NCBI GenBank assembly: GCA_902805475.1
Contig: CADCSX010000006.1
Span: 186,001-250,000, forward strand
From: Entonaema liquescens
Lineage: Eukaryota; Ascomycota; Sordariomycetes; Xylariales; Xylariaceae
Direction: 5' to 3'
DNA length: 64,000 nucleotides
In this document: positions 34,584 to 46,381 of the stretch, one piece after another
Numbering within the stretch: position 1 is the first letter of the stretch
How the letters are laid out: the number at the start of each line of letters is the position of its first letter
Notes under the pieces: model-generated
The model's database searches: none
What the model saw: the letters and a program-made list of their open reading frames with translations, nothing else
What the model was told of the DNA's origin: nothing
Program-made: the position numbers and the translations under genes

Positions 34584-37387
34584 ATGTATCGGTCTAGGAT
34601 ATCTTGGCTGGCCTTTGCCGCTGGGTGGCTCGCTGTATCTATCCATGGTCAACTTTCAGGATGGATGGATGGCCAGAGGAATGCTACTATGTGTACATGG
34701 GAGAAGTTTCGAGGTATATTTCTAAAACATCAACTCCATCATCATAGCTAGATAGATCGTGGGAAACTGATGTTTTACTAGTTACTACACTGGAAGATAC
34801 TGTCTATATAGATGGTGGTCGAATATTTTGGATTGCAGGTTTTACCAACGATACATACTCGATGGCGTATCAAGACGGTAAGTCGTATCTTCATAAATTC
34901 CACCGGATCACGCCGCATTTCGACTGATCATATCTAGTCAACCCTCTTGGCCAAATCTACACATTCAACTTCGGTACTCCTTTCAACGCGAGTACAAATT
35001 TCTCAGCAATACTTACACATAACACTATATCAAAGGGGCCTGACGGTGGTGCTGCTAACAACTTAGCACCAAATTATGTTAGCGGAGCATTGCTAGGCAA
35101 CGATCACGAATTCTTCACCTATGGTGGTTTACTAAGACGAACTGACGGTGACCCCCCGCCAGACGGCGATCGCGGAGTCGAATATGTGGTATCTCTCTAC
35201 GGGGAGGAGAAGCCTAACTACCAGACGGGAATCCACTATAATCAGCTTTCCGAGAATGTGACTCGATATGTCACCAACGGAGGCGCGGCCAGCGCTCCGT
35301 CTGAGAATAAGGCATGGTATTTCGGCGGATATCGCTCAGAATCTGGAGGTGAAATTTACGAGGCAACCTCTAATGAAAACTTTCTAGCATCAAATGCCTC
35401 GAATTATCTTATCACTTTAGATATGGCCACCCAAACACAAGAGGTCTGGAGTAACAACACCCTCGGGTCGGGGATCCAAAGCCGTGCCGATCCTTCTGTG
35501 GTCTGGGTTCCTGTAGGTAAGGAGGGTATTCTGGTAGTACTAGGAGGTGTTACATACCCCAGCTATCTAGGCAGCGACGGGACGTCAGCGAACGAAGCGC
35601 AGAGTGTAAGCACGACCAGTTAATTGCCTGAATGTACCGAAATTAACGTGCTAGCAGAAAAAGGATAGCCCAAATTTCATGAAGAATATTGACATCTATG
35701 ATGTTGCAAGCAAGACATGGTATCAGCAGCCCGCTGAAGGTGTTCCTCCTCCCCAATCCGCAATGGGATGTGCGGTTGTTGCTCCTGCTCAAGATTATTC
35801 AAGCTTCAACATCTACTATTATGGTGGTTATGATGGACTTGATGATTCTTCAGACTTTAGCGATGATGTATGGATTTTATCCCTGCCGTCTTTCATGTGG
35901 ATGAAAGTAAGCTCTGGCCCGACTGCGCATGCTCGAGCTGGTCATCAATGCGTCATGCCATATCCGGACCAAATGGTAGTTATCGGAGGCCATCGGGGAA
36001 ATAAAGAAAATATATTATGCCTCGAGGGCGAGCCTCCAGGAATGCTCCAAGTTTATAATCTAACAGAAACCCGCTGGATGGATGGATACGACCCGAATAG
36101 TTGGAATTACTACGGGGTTCCTGATATGATTCACGCTATGATAGGGGGTAATGCCTCTGGAGGCGCAACGGTGACTGCTCCAAGCCCCTCAGGCTGGTCG
36201 AAACCAGAACTCGGTAGTGTCTTTGCAACTCCATATCCGACATCAAAATTGATAACACATTACCCTTACAGCTCTATGGGTCCTGGCAATGATACTAGGG
36301 GTATATACAAAGCTGACGGGGGCGGAGGTACCCCTTCTTGGGTAGCACCTGTAGTGGGAGTAATCGGCGGCCTCATAGTTGTTACGGCATTAGCTGTTGG
36401 TATTATCCTTTTCAGGAGACGAAAGTACTTAAAGAAGACCGGCAGCGAACCGTCAACCGACGACAACGGCACCAGGATCTTATCCTGGATGCGTGGTCAA
36501 CCCGAAGGGAAGGCGCCAACAATCACTACTGATGACACTCGCACGCAGTGTGACGAGTTGGAGAGCCGAGGCGTCACTCCGGCACGTTTTCAGGGCCAGC
36601 CAGAAATGGGAACAGTACCTGAGATGCCGGATACGCACCTTGTAGAGCTATGGGGTATGTTGCAACGTCTACTACAATGAACGGCTTGTCCTAGATACTA
36701 ACTACATTTACAGATACTTCACCCAGAGTTGAATTAGTAGGAGACACGCGTGCGAATCTGGGCATGATACCTCCTCATATTGATACTAAGCAATCACCTT
36801 TTACCTCAAATCCACAAACCCCTCATAGTTTCAACCATATCTCCACGCCAACCAGCCAGACTGCACTCAACTCATCCCACGACTACTCACGTACCAACTC
36901 TCCACCCCCCGTTTACACCGACGAACGACCAGACTCTCCGGCCCTAGGCAACAACGATGCCCGCTTTAACTCCATTGCTAATGCCATGACCACCGATATC
37001 CCTACGAATGCGCCTGCGAATACCGGTTCTCCCCCAAGCCGCAAAGCAGTTGTCAGCGGCTTAAGCGGCATCAGCGACCGTGAGTTGACGCACCTACGAC
37101 AGATTAGCGATGCATCGACAGATACCCAAGCTACGGCATTGGCACCAGCACCAGCGCCACCGCAAGCATCATCGCACCACGTCATCGAATCAAATCCAGA
37201 ACCAAGCCCTCCACTACCCGTCAGCTCGCCAAGCGTCACAGGTGCAGACGGGTCCCAAGAAGCATCCGACTACGTCAGCGTGCCTCAGATCGCAACGACT
37301 TTGGGCGCGAACAACACGGGCAGTCCGCTGCGGCGAAGCGTGTTCCGAGAGAACGAAGACGACCTGGATGAGGGCGAGAAGCGGTGA
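34584..37387 (+). CDS. Kelch-repeat single-pass membrane protein
   Basis: Five exons (34584-34713, 34782-34877, 34938-35605, 35658-36654, 36714-37387) give 854 residues. An N-terminal signal peptide (WLAFAAGWLAVSIHG) leads into a beta-propeller with Kelch-type strands such as FFTYGGLL, AWYFGGYR, GILVVLGGV, NIYYYGGYDG and QMVVIGGHRG, which occupy roughly residues 40-480. One transmembrane segment (VAPVVGVIGGLIVVTALAVG) is followed by RRRKYLKK, which places the long Pro/Ser/Thr-rich tail in the cytosol. The layout matches the Kelch/galactose-oxidase-like type I membrane proteins common in Pezizomycotina; an extracellular sensing or wall-associated role is inferred only. No catalytic residues of galactose oxidase are evident. 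The ATG at 34584 begins the signal peptide. Confidence 0.9.
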
Positions 37388-38467
37388 TGATTATCCCGGT
37401 GGCGCGTGGAAAGAAGGTAAACTGTCTACCTTCGGCGAGAATTGTGCCCGGAATACACGGCCTAGATGTGGACATAATACGTTTAGGGACAAGGAGTAAT
37501 ATCACAAAACACGCATATGAGCGAGGGAAGGGAAGTAGAAGGCGGAAAACGTATGTGTCTTTTGGATGGAGTTTTAACTACATTGCTCGGCTATAGACAC
37601 CACGGAGGGAAAGGATGGGATATGCTGGATTAGGTTTGGAGGCTTCTTGAGCCGTTTCCTCGTATATAACTGCCAAACCTGCTGGATTCAAATCAAAAAG
37701 AGAGAGGGGAATTTGCGCATATCATATTTGGATATGGGATGATGGGATGACGGGTGGGAGAGTGAAGGCATACCGGTTGGTTTCATTTGAAATTCACGGG
37801 ATGATGCATGACATGAATTTTTACAGTACAGTACAAGTATAGTGGTTGACGGGTCCATCAATCTCTCAATCGATATTTCTAATGATAAACGTTAATTCAT
37901 TTGAATAATTACTTGATTTAAATCATGGCAATTAATGAGCTTGCAAAAGCTTCATTTCTGGTATCACTATAGCTATAGAGCTAGTATTAGATCCTGGAGG
38001 GAAGTGTGTAGTCCAAATAAACACTATACTATACATAAGTAGCGGTTTAACACGTCCCCAGGTTATACGCACACTTAATCGAACAAGGGTTCATGTCTAG
38101 GCTGAGAAACACTGCCACTAGAAGGGCAGACGAGATCACCCCATGCTGGGTATCCAACAGAGCCTTACCGGAATCACCTTCCTCTAAGCCGGTAGGACTT
38201 GCTTTCAGCTTGCTTGTTTAGAACCACTTGACCAGCTGGACAGCCATGGCATACCTTGGCTTTTCATGCAGGACTTCGGCCAAATGCGAATAACTAAGAG
38301 CCGCGGCCCTTTACCGCACGCTTGGCCCCATCATAACAAAGGCACATCCAATTGGCCTTTTACTTTTCCATTAGTTCGTATTCGCCGCGTTCCCTTCTAT
38401 GATCCCAACATTAGAGCTGGGCGCTTTGTGTTCGCTTGTTATTGCGTAAACCGTAGCGAATAATTTC
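37388..38467. other. Intergenic between convergent Kelch and EAF7 genes
   Basis: The two flanking genes converge, so this gap should be mostly 3' UTR and spacer. Short frames inside it have no recognisable content, and no RNA gene is seen. Confidence 0.55.
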
Positions 38468-39554
38468 TCAGCCCTTCTTTCGTCCTGGTTTCCCTCGACC
38501 TCGTCCACGGGATGCCCGACCTCTGGAAGCAGCACCTCCTCTACTTGATCGAGTGGTCGGAGCAGCGTCGGCTTCTTCTTTCTCACTTTCTTCTTCGTCT
38601 ACCTCTTCCTCGCTCTCATTGTCTTCAGCCTCCTCCTCGTCTTCTTCGGGTTCTTCCTCGACGTCTGGCTCTACGCTCTCCGCCTTTGCTTTTGCGGCAG
38701 CCCGCTTCTGACTCCTAGCACCTCTCGCCGTCGGCCGACCCACAGGACTACTGGGGAACGGTGTTTCCTGATCGGTATCGTCGATGGTGCTGGACCTTCG
38801 TGTTTTCGTCGTGGTGCTACCAGCGACGCTCGCTGCATCGGCCGCAGCGTCATGACCACCTCTTGTACTACCACGCTTGCGTTTCCTCGTGGGCTTTTCG
38901 TGGACCTCTGTTTCTGCATCCGATGGGGCCGACTCTTCCCCGGGTCCGGCCGCCGCGCGGTTCCACATAAGATCGTGAAACTCATCCGCAGGTAAGTCAA
39001 AATAGTTGTATTTTTGCTCGGGGGGCTCCTCGTCTTGGCCTTCGCTCTCGCTCTTAACGTAGTCGAAGGCGTTGTCGCGCTCGTCTATGGCATCCATATT
39101 ATAGAAAAGCCGTAGTTTGTCCCATATGCATGGTATGCGCGTGTGTGTCTCGACGTCCGGATCGAATCCATGGTTACGGAGATGTTCCGAGATGGAGATC
39201 ATGCGGAAGTGTTTATGTATTCCTGCAAGTTTATTGGATCATAGTATTAGATTAAGATTCGCAATTATGCCGCGCGCAACACGGTGAATAGAGACACGTA
39301 CCTGATGGTTTCCAGCGAATAACAGCTTTAAACAGAGAAGATTCTTGATCGTCGGTCCAAAGGTTGTTAAGGATCTCGGATGCCGGAGGCAAACTAGGCT
39401 TAGAAGCTGTGGGAGTATCGGCGGCGCGAGGGGTATCTGCAGCTTGCGGGGTGTCTACATCCATGGCATCGTCGTCGCGCGCAGGTGTCGACGATGCTTT
39501 TGGTGTAGACACCTCCGCCAAACTGCCTGCTTTGGACTTCCTTTTCGGTGGCAT
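38468..39554 (-). CDS. EAF7: NuA4 histone acetyltransferase subunit Eaf7 (CT20/MRGBP family)
   Basis: Two exons (39554-39302, 39222-38468) give 335 residues. The conserved core spans the splice junction: SLFKAVIRWKPSG joins IHKHFRMISISEHLRNHGF, then HTRIPCIWDKLRLFYNM. This is the CT20 domain that holds Eaf7 in the TINTIN module of NuA4, which acetylates histones H4 and H2A in transcribed chromatin. The C-terminal half is a nuclear-type low-complexity tail: KRKR, an acidic EEEPEEDEEEAEDNE tract and an RGRGRGKPGRKKG end. The start is the ATG for MPPKRKSK; the open frame reaches further upstream only through a TTG. It is head to head with the gamma-tubulin complex gene. Confidence 0.93.
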
Positions 39555-40098
39555 ATTGATTCCCTTAGGAGGAATTGAACACAAAAATTCTCTCAATGTA
39601 GTCCTGTTTTCATTTACTCGAGACTAAAATATGAGATTGAATATGTCGAGAAAGAAAAAAATTGAAAGGAGCGAAGCAATTCAGACATGATGATAAGAGC
39701 TAAGTACAAATTAAAACAGAGCTTCACTTTAGAGATGGAGCTTTTGATAAGAACCAGGGTCCAAGCTGTACATTAGGTACATGTAGGTATGTACTTGAGT
39801 ACCTAGGTACTTAGCACATCTTGGGCTGCTAAAACAATGTGTGGCTGAGTACGGATTAAGTACTTAGATCGCGGGGCAGTCGCGTTTGTTAAATGTAGTG
39901 GCTGAGTGGCTTGTGTTGGATGACATTTTGATGCCATTTACGCGTTTAGCACTCACGAATAGGTACCTAACCTTCATAATACATCGTCTTTATTCAACTT
40001 TCTCATAATCCTCGGTGGCTAATATATTAGATAAGATTTCATGGGGATGTTCTGAACCAAATCCCCCAAATGAATTCTATAATCCCCAAGCCGATAAA
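39555..40098. promoter_or_regulatory. Divergent promoter of EAF7 and GCP6-like gene
   Basis: This gap of 544 bp separates start codons on opposite strands. It has two copies of the dispersed palindrome (gtacctaggtac at 39799-39810 and taggtaccta at 39960-39969). An open stretch in frame with the downstream gene runs from 40015 but has only a GTG, so I do not extend the gene into it. Confidence 0.55.
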
Positions 40099-42978
40099 AT
40101 GGCGAATGAAGACTTTGCCGATGTATTCGCCTTTCCAGATTACAGCCTATCTTCAAAGCTGTTGACCCTTTCGTCGGGATCGGATAGTCAATTTTTCAAT
40201 ACAAACATCCTAGATTCCAATAAGCCAGATGAAGGTCATCTTACTGTCAAGCCCGCCAACGCAGACATCGATGGGTTCTTCAAGCTGCCTGATTCACTGC
40301 TTCCTGTAGATCTCAATGAGATTAATGAGAGTCACCAGATTGCCTCAGTTCCCGAAACACTTCATGATGTAAATCTGCACGATCTTGATGTGTTAGATGA
40401 CTCGTGGCTTTTGAAAGATAAACCAACAGAAGCTAAAGCCGAGTATAAAACATGGGACGGTTTCTTAGTGCCTGATATTCCCCAACCGGCACCATTATTT
40501 ATTACCGAAGCCGGGCCAGGAACATACGACGCTGCGATCAACCATCCGGACGACCCCCTCAAGATTGGGAATACTGAAGGCAATGTTATTCAAACTGGCC
40601 CGTATCTTACAGCCTTGATAGGCCTTGCCTTTGGCAGAGGTTCAGTCTTTTTCACTTGGGATGCAAACAAACGTAGCTTCATTCTTAACCTGGACAAGAT
40701 AAGAATATCAGGTTATTCCTTGGAAGTTCTACATGGTATTCAGCAATGTTGCCTACAATGCGGAAATACGACTCGTTTCCTTTCAACCTATGTACAAGCT
40801 ATATATGAGACACAGCCGAGTGCAGTCAGAGTGGCTATTGCGAAAGCGGTAGATATCACTTTGTTGACCATTCAGAAACTCCTCGGAACTAGAGCAAGGG
40901 AAATTCGGTCACTTCTCCAGTTAAAATGGCTTGTCCAGCCTATTCAAACGGTGCTCGCATATTTCAAAGCATTGATACTGAAGATTTCGAAAACGAAAAC
41001 TGATGAGCATGTAATATCTCTCATCTTCGAAGAGGCACAATTGCTGGAGAATACCAATGCGCTTCTGAGCGACATTATGCGTGAGGTGTTATCACGTGTC
41101 TCTACACCTTGGACTCAGTTTGCAGAGAAATGGATAGGGGTTCAAACCGAAAGAGGGGTACCCCTGACCAAGGATGATCCGGGACACAGCTTTGTCAAGG
41201 TTGAAAATGTTCAGATTGTGGACGATTCAGGACTCGAGGCTGATGAACTCGACTATGCCCTTGACGAAGATCGTATGCCAACTTTCATCCCGAGCGAGAT
41301 GGCTTTGGTTATATTCGAGACTGGAAAAACGCTACGGCTCCTCCACGAACATCATCCAGAACATCCAATCTGCCGGACGGAGCTTATTGCTAAAAGCAAT
41401 CCTCCCCCTCTTAAGTGGTACTTTAATTGGAAAGCTATAGAACGTTTTCAAGAAGACGTAAAAAGTTACGAGAATAACCTAACTAAGAGTCTACAATGTT
41501 GGCTTACGGGGCAAAGGGCCGCCCCTGAACTAACGAGTATGGCTGATATCATACCAAATGGGAACTATGCCCTTGAGTTTTTTGGACATGGAGAGGCCGA
41601 ACTTGAAGGGCAGTTTTTGGCGTCTATTGCAGCTCTTGATAAGCCACCAGTTACGATCTCCGGGGAAGACAATTTGGCAAAACTGCTTAACGATAACTTA
41701 TTTAAGGAAGAAGCCGTTATCGAACAGGGAATTTCTGACTTCTCGCCACATTGGTCATTGATACCATACTACTCTTTCGGACCGCTTATCGCAGCACAAG
41801 CACGAGTGATCAATCGAGAATATATGAAGCTGCTCTTCAGTGCACATCACCTGCGAGATCATTTATCCCTTCAAAAGCAATTCCACCTCCTCGGGAACGG
41901 CGTGTTCTGTAGTCGTCTTTCGCATGCGCTATTTGATCCTAACCTTGATACTGCTGAGCGACAATCCGGTGTGGCTCTAACTGGCGGTACAATGGGACTC
42001 CGGCTAAGCGGAAGGGATACTTGGCCTCCAGCTAGTTCAGAACTTCGATTGACTCTGATGGGCGTCTTAGCAGAAAGTTTTCTACCCTCATCACCTCAGA
42101 CAGTTCCTTCAATAGATGGGAAATATGGCCTGCCGGGCGACATTAGCTTTGGTGTACGAGACCTTTCGAGTGAGGAAATTGATAAATGCTTAGACCCCGG
42201 TTCGTTAGAAGCATTGGATTTCCTTCGACTCTCATATAAGCCTCCCGCTCCGCTCTTGCCGGTCTTTGCTCCGGTTATCCTACTAAAATACGACAAAATA
42301 TTCAGGCTGTTGCTTAAAGTACTCCGAATGCTCTACGTCGTCGAGCAACTCTTCCGAGATGCTCTTGGGAGAACGTCTAATTGGCATCATATCGGCAATA
42401 CTTCGTTGCGGTTTCGCTTCGAAGCACATCATTTTGTCACAAGTATAAGCGCGTACTTCTTCGATACGGGTATTGAGATACCATGGAAACAATTCGAGCA
42501 GCGGCTCGCAAATATAGAAAATGACCTTTCAAAGTCAGACCTCGATCCTAGGGAGACGCGAATCCTTAGCCCGGACGAGCTACGCGAGGAACATGAACGA
42601 CTCCTAGATCATATAATGCATACGCTACTACTTAGAAAGCGACAGCAACCGGTGATGAAATTGCTAGAAGATATTTTTGGCCTCATTCTAAAATTTTCTA
42701 AAATGGCCCGCATGGAAGCTTCAGGTAATAAGGAAAGTAAAGGTCAGGGTTTATCGCCTAAGAGCCTCTATGATGCCTTCAAGAAGAAGGTAGATATTTT
42801 TATAACCGTATGTCGAGCTCTTCAAGAGAAGGGAGGTCTTAAAGGGAAACAACCCGCAAGGGATACAATGACGGATGATGGGAAACGAGGTGAGGATAGC
42901 AAAGAGGAGAATACCATTGATCGACTCTTACTTAAGCTTGAGATGTCAGGTTATTATGGAGGAAACTTGAGGAATTGA
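40099..42978 (+). CDS. Gamma-tubulin complex component, GCP6/Alp16-like
   Basis: A single uninterrupted frame encodes 959 residues, unusual here because most neighbours have introns. The GRIP1-like N-terminal part includes FITEAGPGTYDAAINHP and YLTALIGLAFGRGSVFFTW. The C-terminal gamma-tubulin-binding part has LIAAQARVINREYMKLLFSA, LRDHLSLQKQFHLLGNGVF and SLRFRFEAHHFVTSISAYFF, as in Spc97/Spc98-family proteins. Such subunits build the gamma-tubulin ring that nucleates microtubules at the spindle pole body. Assignment to GCP6 rather than GCP5 or GCP4 rests on remembered similarity to Alp16-type fungal proteins. The first ATG in good context (ATAAAATGG) is at 40099; upstream in-frame sequence to 40015 lacks an ATG. 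Confidence 0.88.
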   Translation: MANEDFADVFAFPDYSLSSKLLTLSSGSDSQFFNTNILDSNKPDEGHLTVKPANADIDGFFKLPDSLLPVDLNEINESHQIASVPETLHDVNLHDLDVLDDSWLLKDKPTEAKAEYKTWDGFLVPDIPQPAPLFITEAGPGTYDAAINHPDDPLKIGNTEGNVIQTGPYLTALIGLAFGRGSVFFTWDANKRSFILNLDKIRISGYSLEVLHGIQQCCLQCGNTTRFLSTYVQAIYETQPSAVRVAIAKAVDITLLTIQKLLGTRAREIRSLLQLKWLVQPIQTVLAYFKALILKISKTKTDEHVISLIFEEAQLLENTNALLSDIMREVLSRVSTPWTQFAEKWIGVQTERGVPLTKDDPGHSFVKVENVQIVDDSGLEADELDYALDEDRMPTFIPSEMALVIFETGKTLRLLHEHHPEHPICRTELIAKSNPPPLKWYFNWKAIERFQEDVKSYENNLTKSLQCWLTGQRAAPELTSMADIIPNGNYALEFFGHGEAELEGQFLASIAALDKPPVTISGEDNLAKLLNDNLFKEEAVIEQGISDFSPHWSLIPYYSFGPLIAAQARVINREYMKLLFSAHHLRDHLSLQKQFHLLGNGVFCSRLSHALFDPNLDTAERQSGVALTGGTMGLRLSGRDTWPPASSELRLTLMGVLAESFLPSSPQTVPSIDGKYGLPGDISFGVRDLSSEEIDKCLDPGSLEALDFLRLSYKPPAPLLPVFAPVILLKYDKIFRLLLKVLRMLYVVEQLFRDALGRTSNWHHIGNTSLRFRFEAHHFVTSISAYFFDTGIEIPWKQFEQRLANIENDLSKSDLDPRETRILSPDELREEHERLLDHIMHTLLLRKRQQPVMKLLEDIFGLILKFSKMARMEASGNKESKGQGLSPKSLYDAFKKKVDIFITVCRALQEKGGLKGKQPARDTMTDDGKRGEDSKEENTIDRLLLKLEMSGYYGGNLRN

Positions 42979-43323
42979 TTAAATAGAAACATGAGATACC
43001 CCGAATGAATATGACTTTTTGATAAGTGTAGTTCAATATCTGTAGATTTGTCTCTTTTTTTACCCCTTTTAGCCCCTTAATTGCCCAGCTTCTTTCAAGT
43101 ACCCAGGTACCCACGAAGTAGGTACCTAGGTATCTTGAGTTACATAAGTAACCCCGCATCGCGTTTCCCAGCGCGCGACTATCAACCCCACTAACCAAAG
43201 CAACAAGTACATGTAACACCTGCATGTAAATTGTTTCCTCCAGCGCATCATTTGAAGTTTTAGGGCACCTGCTTCTCTCAGCTTCGTTCTTCCACTTTTA
43301 CTCTCACATGCCAAATCAACAAA
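42979..43323. other. Intergenic, ASK1 promoter
   Basis: This 345-bp gap lies between tandem genes. It contains taggtacctaggta at 43119-43132, preceded by the related gtacccaggtaccc. No gene is visible. Confidence 0.6.
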
Positions 43324-44794
43324 ATGTCTCGACCCGCGCCGCCGTCGGCGAGGAACTTAACCTTAACAGAGGAATTGGAAAAATTAGAACAGTCAATTAC
43401 TCTCACATTACAAGAAATTGACCACAACTTCAGCAAGGCGCACCGAATTGTCACTACCAGCATCCTACCTCTTGTAGAGCAATATGGCGAACATTCGAAA
43501 GCCGTTTGGGAAGCGTCCAAAGTACGTAAAGATATTTCAGCCAGCTCGATATGCACTTGTCAACTTACTAATTTTTCTACTATTCAGTTCTGGAAGCAAT
43601 TCTTTGAAGCATCCGCCAACGTGTCTCTATCCGGTTACGAAGAACTAGCCGGTGATGGAGAGACTACTACAGCAGAAGAGACAGGCCTAGAAGATACAAC
43701 GTCTGACTATAATAACACAGCTGCCGAGGACGATACGACTGTCGAGCAGTCAGGCTACGCTGAGCAGTCCCAAGAGCAACACGACATACCCGATGACTCT
43801 ATCCTCGATCACGCCGAGATAACAGGAAGCACACCACGAGCGCCATCAACCAAATCACTACCGCACATGAAGAAACCCCAGTTCGCCGACTTCGAGTCAC
43901 CCTATGAGAAGCTACGGCGCGAACTCAAAGGCGAGAATACTATCTTTAAGGACGATATACTTGCCGATGATGACGACGACACCTTGGAACTCCCAGCCCG
44001 TACGAGAACAAGCAATCAATCCAGGTTGCCAGATATGTCCATGACACCACGCTCTTCATCCTTGTTGGAGGAGCCAGCACCTCAGTCTACAATCAGCAAG
44101 AACAAGGACCCGCTACTACACCGTGTCCTGGATAAAAACTACCGACTGCAAGCTACACCGCACAAGACCGCAGCTTTACCGCCACACGCGCGTGCTGGCC
44201 GCGGCAGATCTCCCGCCAAACCTGGTGAGGGAGAGGAAGACAGAACCCGCAGGGCACTATGGGCCGAAAGTCCGATGAGCTCACCCGAGATAGCAATGCC
44301 CAAGTTGCGAAGTGACCTATACATGTCACCCATACGGCTAGCACGAGGTCGCCCGGCTGTAAGCGATACACCAAGAACACCTGGCGTTAGCGTGCAAACG
44401 CCAGGTACAGCAAGGAAGACGAGGGATATATTTGCAGAGGCCAGAGATCAGGGTTTAAGTAAGGGCAAGGGGAAGAAAGATCTGGATGAAATCAATTGGG
44501 ATAGTGATGACGATGATTTTGGCGGGATGAGCCCGCCGAAGACGATTCAGTTTGCATTGCCGCCGAGCAAACTTATGCAGACGCCTGGTGAGTAGAAGTC
44601 TCCTATATTTATCAATTCTCGTTCGCGAAGCTTATACTGTGACTGAACACTAACAAATGTAAATAGCACGAGAGGCAAGCAAGCGAATTGTTGACGACAT
44701 TCTCATCACAGCCGGTGCCGCGCCAGAGGATTCATCCGAGTACAGCCCTACGATGGTCAAGATGAATCAGGATATCCTAGACGATACGTTCTAG
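43324..44794 (+). CDS. ASK1: DASH complex subunit Ask1
   Basis: Three exons (43324-43521, 43588-44587, 44667-44794) give 441 residues. The conserved N-terminal Ask1 domain is clear: LTEELEKLEQSITLTLQEID, then HNFSKAHRIVTTSILPLVEQ and, across the first intron, WEASKFWKQFFEASANV. The middle is acidic and disordered, with several Ser/Thr-Pro sites (MTPR, SPM, SPI, TPR) suited to Cdk control known for Ask1. The end REASKRIVDDILITAGAAP is a conserved C-terminal helix. Ask1 belongs to the ten-subunit ring that couples kinetochores to microtubules. The first intron happens to be open in frame, so an unspliced reading would insert about 22 wrong residues; splicing gives the conserved K-FWKQFF join. 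Confidence 0.94.
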
Positions 44795-45290
44795 GAAATT
44801 ACGGAGAAAATGCTTTCAGTAGCATATGTTGACGAGACCAAGCTAGATAAAGTAGCAGTATTTTTGTTATTATTACTATCACGAGTAGGTAACTAGACAA
44901 AACAGAAGATACCCCTTATTTATTCCTTCTCGTCTCCTACCAATTTGCGCCGTTGCTTGTCCATAAGTGTATTCAGATATTGCCACCCATCATGACATTC
45001 GTCGTGCTGTTTATCCACTAATCCCCAATCCCCAAGTTCTCTTAGTAAAACTCTCCAAAGCTTTTTCAAAATCCTTGCGACGCCGTGGAAGAGATATCTG
45101 TAAACCCCTTCCTCGATAAAGGAGTCACATACCTCAGCTCGACAACTTGCTTGCCCACTCGTCAGACTAGTCCTCTCCCTTTCCTAGCTAACCAACCCAC
45201 ACCCTTATTGGTTCACCGAGGAATAACTAGTAGCTGTCCTTCTTGAGGACGACAAGCAAGATATCTCATGTGTGGTATAGCAGAAGGTGT
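44795..45290. other. Intergenic between convergent genes
   Basis: This gap holds the 3' flanks of ASK1 and of the small minus-strand gene. No further gene is seen. Confidence 0.55.
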
Positions 45291-45512
45291 TTAGAAGTTC
45301 ATTCTGACTTGGTTCCGCTGCGCGATGCGCTGTAGTTCGGCTTGGGTAGGGCTCGAACCAGAACTAGAACTGTCAGGCTTGCTGGACTTTCCTGGGATGT
45401 GCTTCTTGAGCAAGGCTTTGGCGCTACCGAATGAGCTCGTCGAGAATATCGAGGCTGAATCGGACTGGGCCTTCTCGACGTCGACGACGGTTTTGTCTTG
45501 AGGTTGGCTCAT
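45291..45512 (-). CDS. Small Ser-rich protein of unknown function
   Basis: A single exon encodes 73 residues with an ATG start. The sequence is hydrophilic and Ser-rich, with SAKALLKKHIPGK in the middle and a charged helix QAELQRIAQRNQVRMNF at the C-terminus. There is no signal peptide or membrane segment. It looks like the short conserved proteins of filamentous ascomycetes that are annotated only as hypothetical. Composition and a clean start and stop favour a real gene, but no function can be given. A pyrimidine-rich leader lies upstream. Confidence 0.6.
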   Translation of the reverse strand: MSQPQDKTVVDVEKAQSDSASIFSTSSFGSAKALLKKHIPGKSSKPDSSSSGSSPTQAELQRIAQRNQVRMNF

Positions 45513-46364
45513 GATGTCTTGTTTAGTTGCTGGAGATTGTGTCTTTACTCGAGGGTGATGGTGGCGTGAGAGTAACCGGTGCTCTTGATATAGAAAGACG
45601 TAGTAGCCTTACTAGACGTAAGAAACAGCAGGCTATGTTGGCTTGACTTGACTTGACTTTCCGAAACTCTTGCAGGACTAAGGTGGTGACGTGATCTGAT
45701 GCCAGTTGTGATTGATGATGTGATATCTATAAAGACAAGAAATACAGCTTTCAAGTAAGGAGGCTGAGGACGTATTATATCTTAGGTATAGGTGCGGGCT
45801 CAATATACACATCTACGTGTAGTCACATTCTATTCTATCGCGGCATACTACCACTTTGGGTAATGTATCTCGCATTGTGACGGTTTCAGTGTCTACCGTC
45901 AGCAGTCAGTGCGTACCAAGGTGTATTATCCCGTATGAGTCAGAAGCCTAGCCTCGTGAAGTTGTACAATGCAAGGTAGTTCGAATGAGTATGCTACATG
46001 AATTCGTCACTTCGATTTATTAGCTCCTAGGCGCTGACGATACCTCCATACGCAATAGGGACTCTAAGGGATCTTTGCCAAGAATAGTACCCGCAACAGA
46101 GAATATATACGTAAACTGCACATGGTAGATTAACTATAGAATGCTTAGTATGGTGTCTGCCTACCGACACAAGACGGGTAGTATGCTTCTTCGTTCGTCG
46201 ACGAGCCACTTCTAGAAATCTCGCCTATCCTATTCGAGTACATATCCGAACACCGAGGCCCATGTAAGACGGACCCCAACGTCAGATACCAAAGACCATC
46301 GAAGCCTAAGGAAGGAAAGCTTCAATAAGCGTTGAAACCTTGCTGCCTTACGGAACATCACGTC

Positions 46365-46381
46365 TTTTTTTTTTTTTTTTT
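46365..46381. repeat. Poly-T tract
   Basis: Seventeen consecutive T in gene-free DNA; no retroelement or poly-A-tailed copy was recognised next to it. Confidence 0.9.

Noticed and set aside
40015..40098. Extending the GCP6-like protein upstream to 40015
   Set aside because: The extension begins at GTG and contains no ATG; the ATG at 40099 has a good context.
43522..43587. Reading straight through ASK1 intron 1
   Set aside because: The intron is open in frame, but it has consensus GTACGT and TATTCAG ends, and splicing yields the conserved ASK-FWKQFF sequence.
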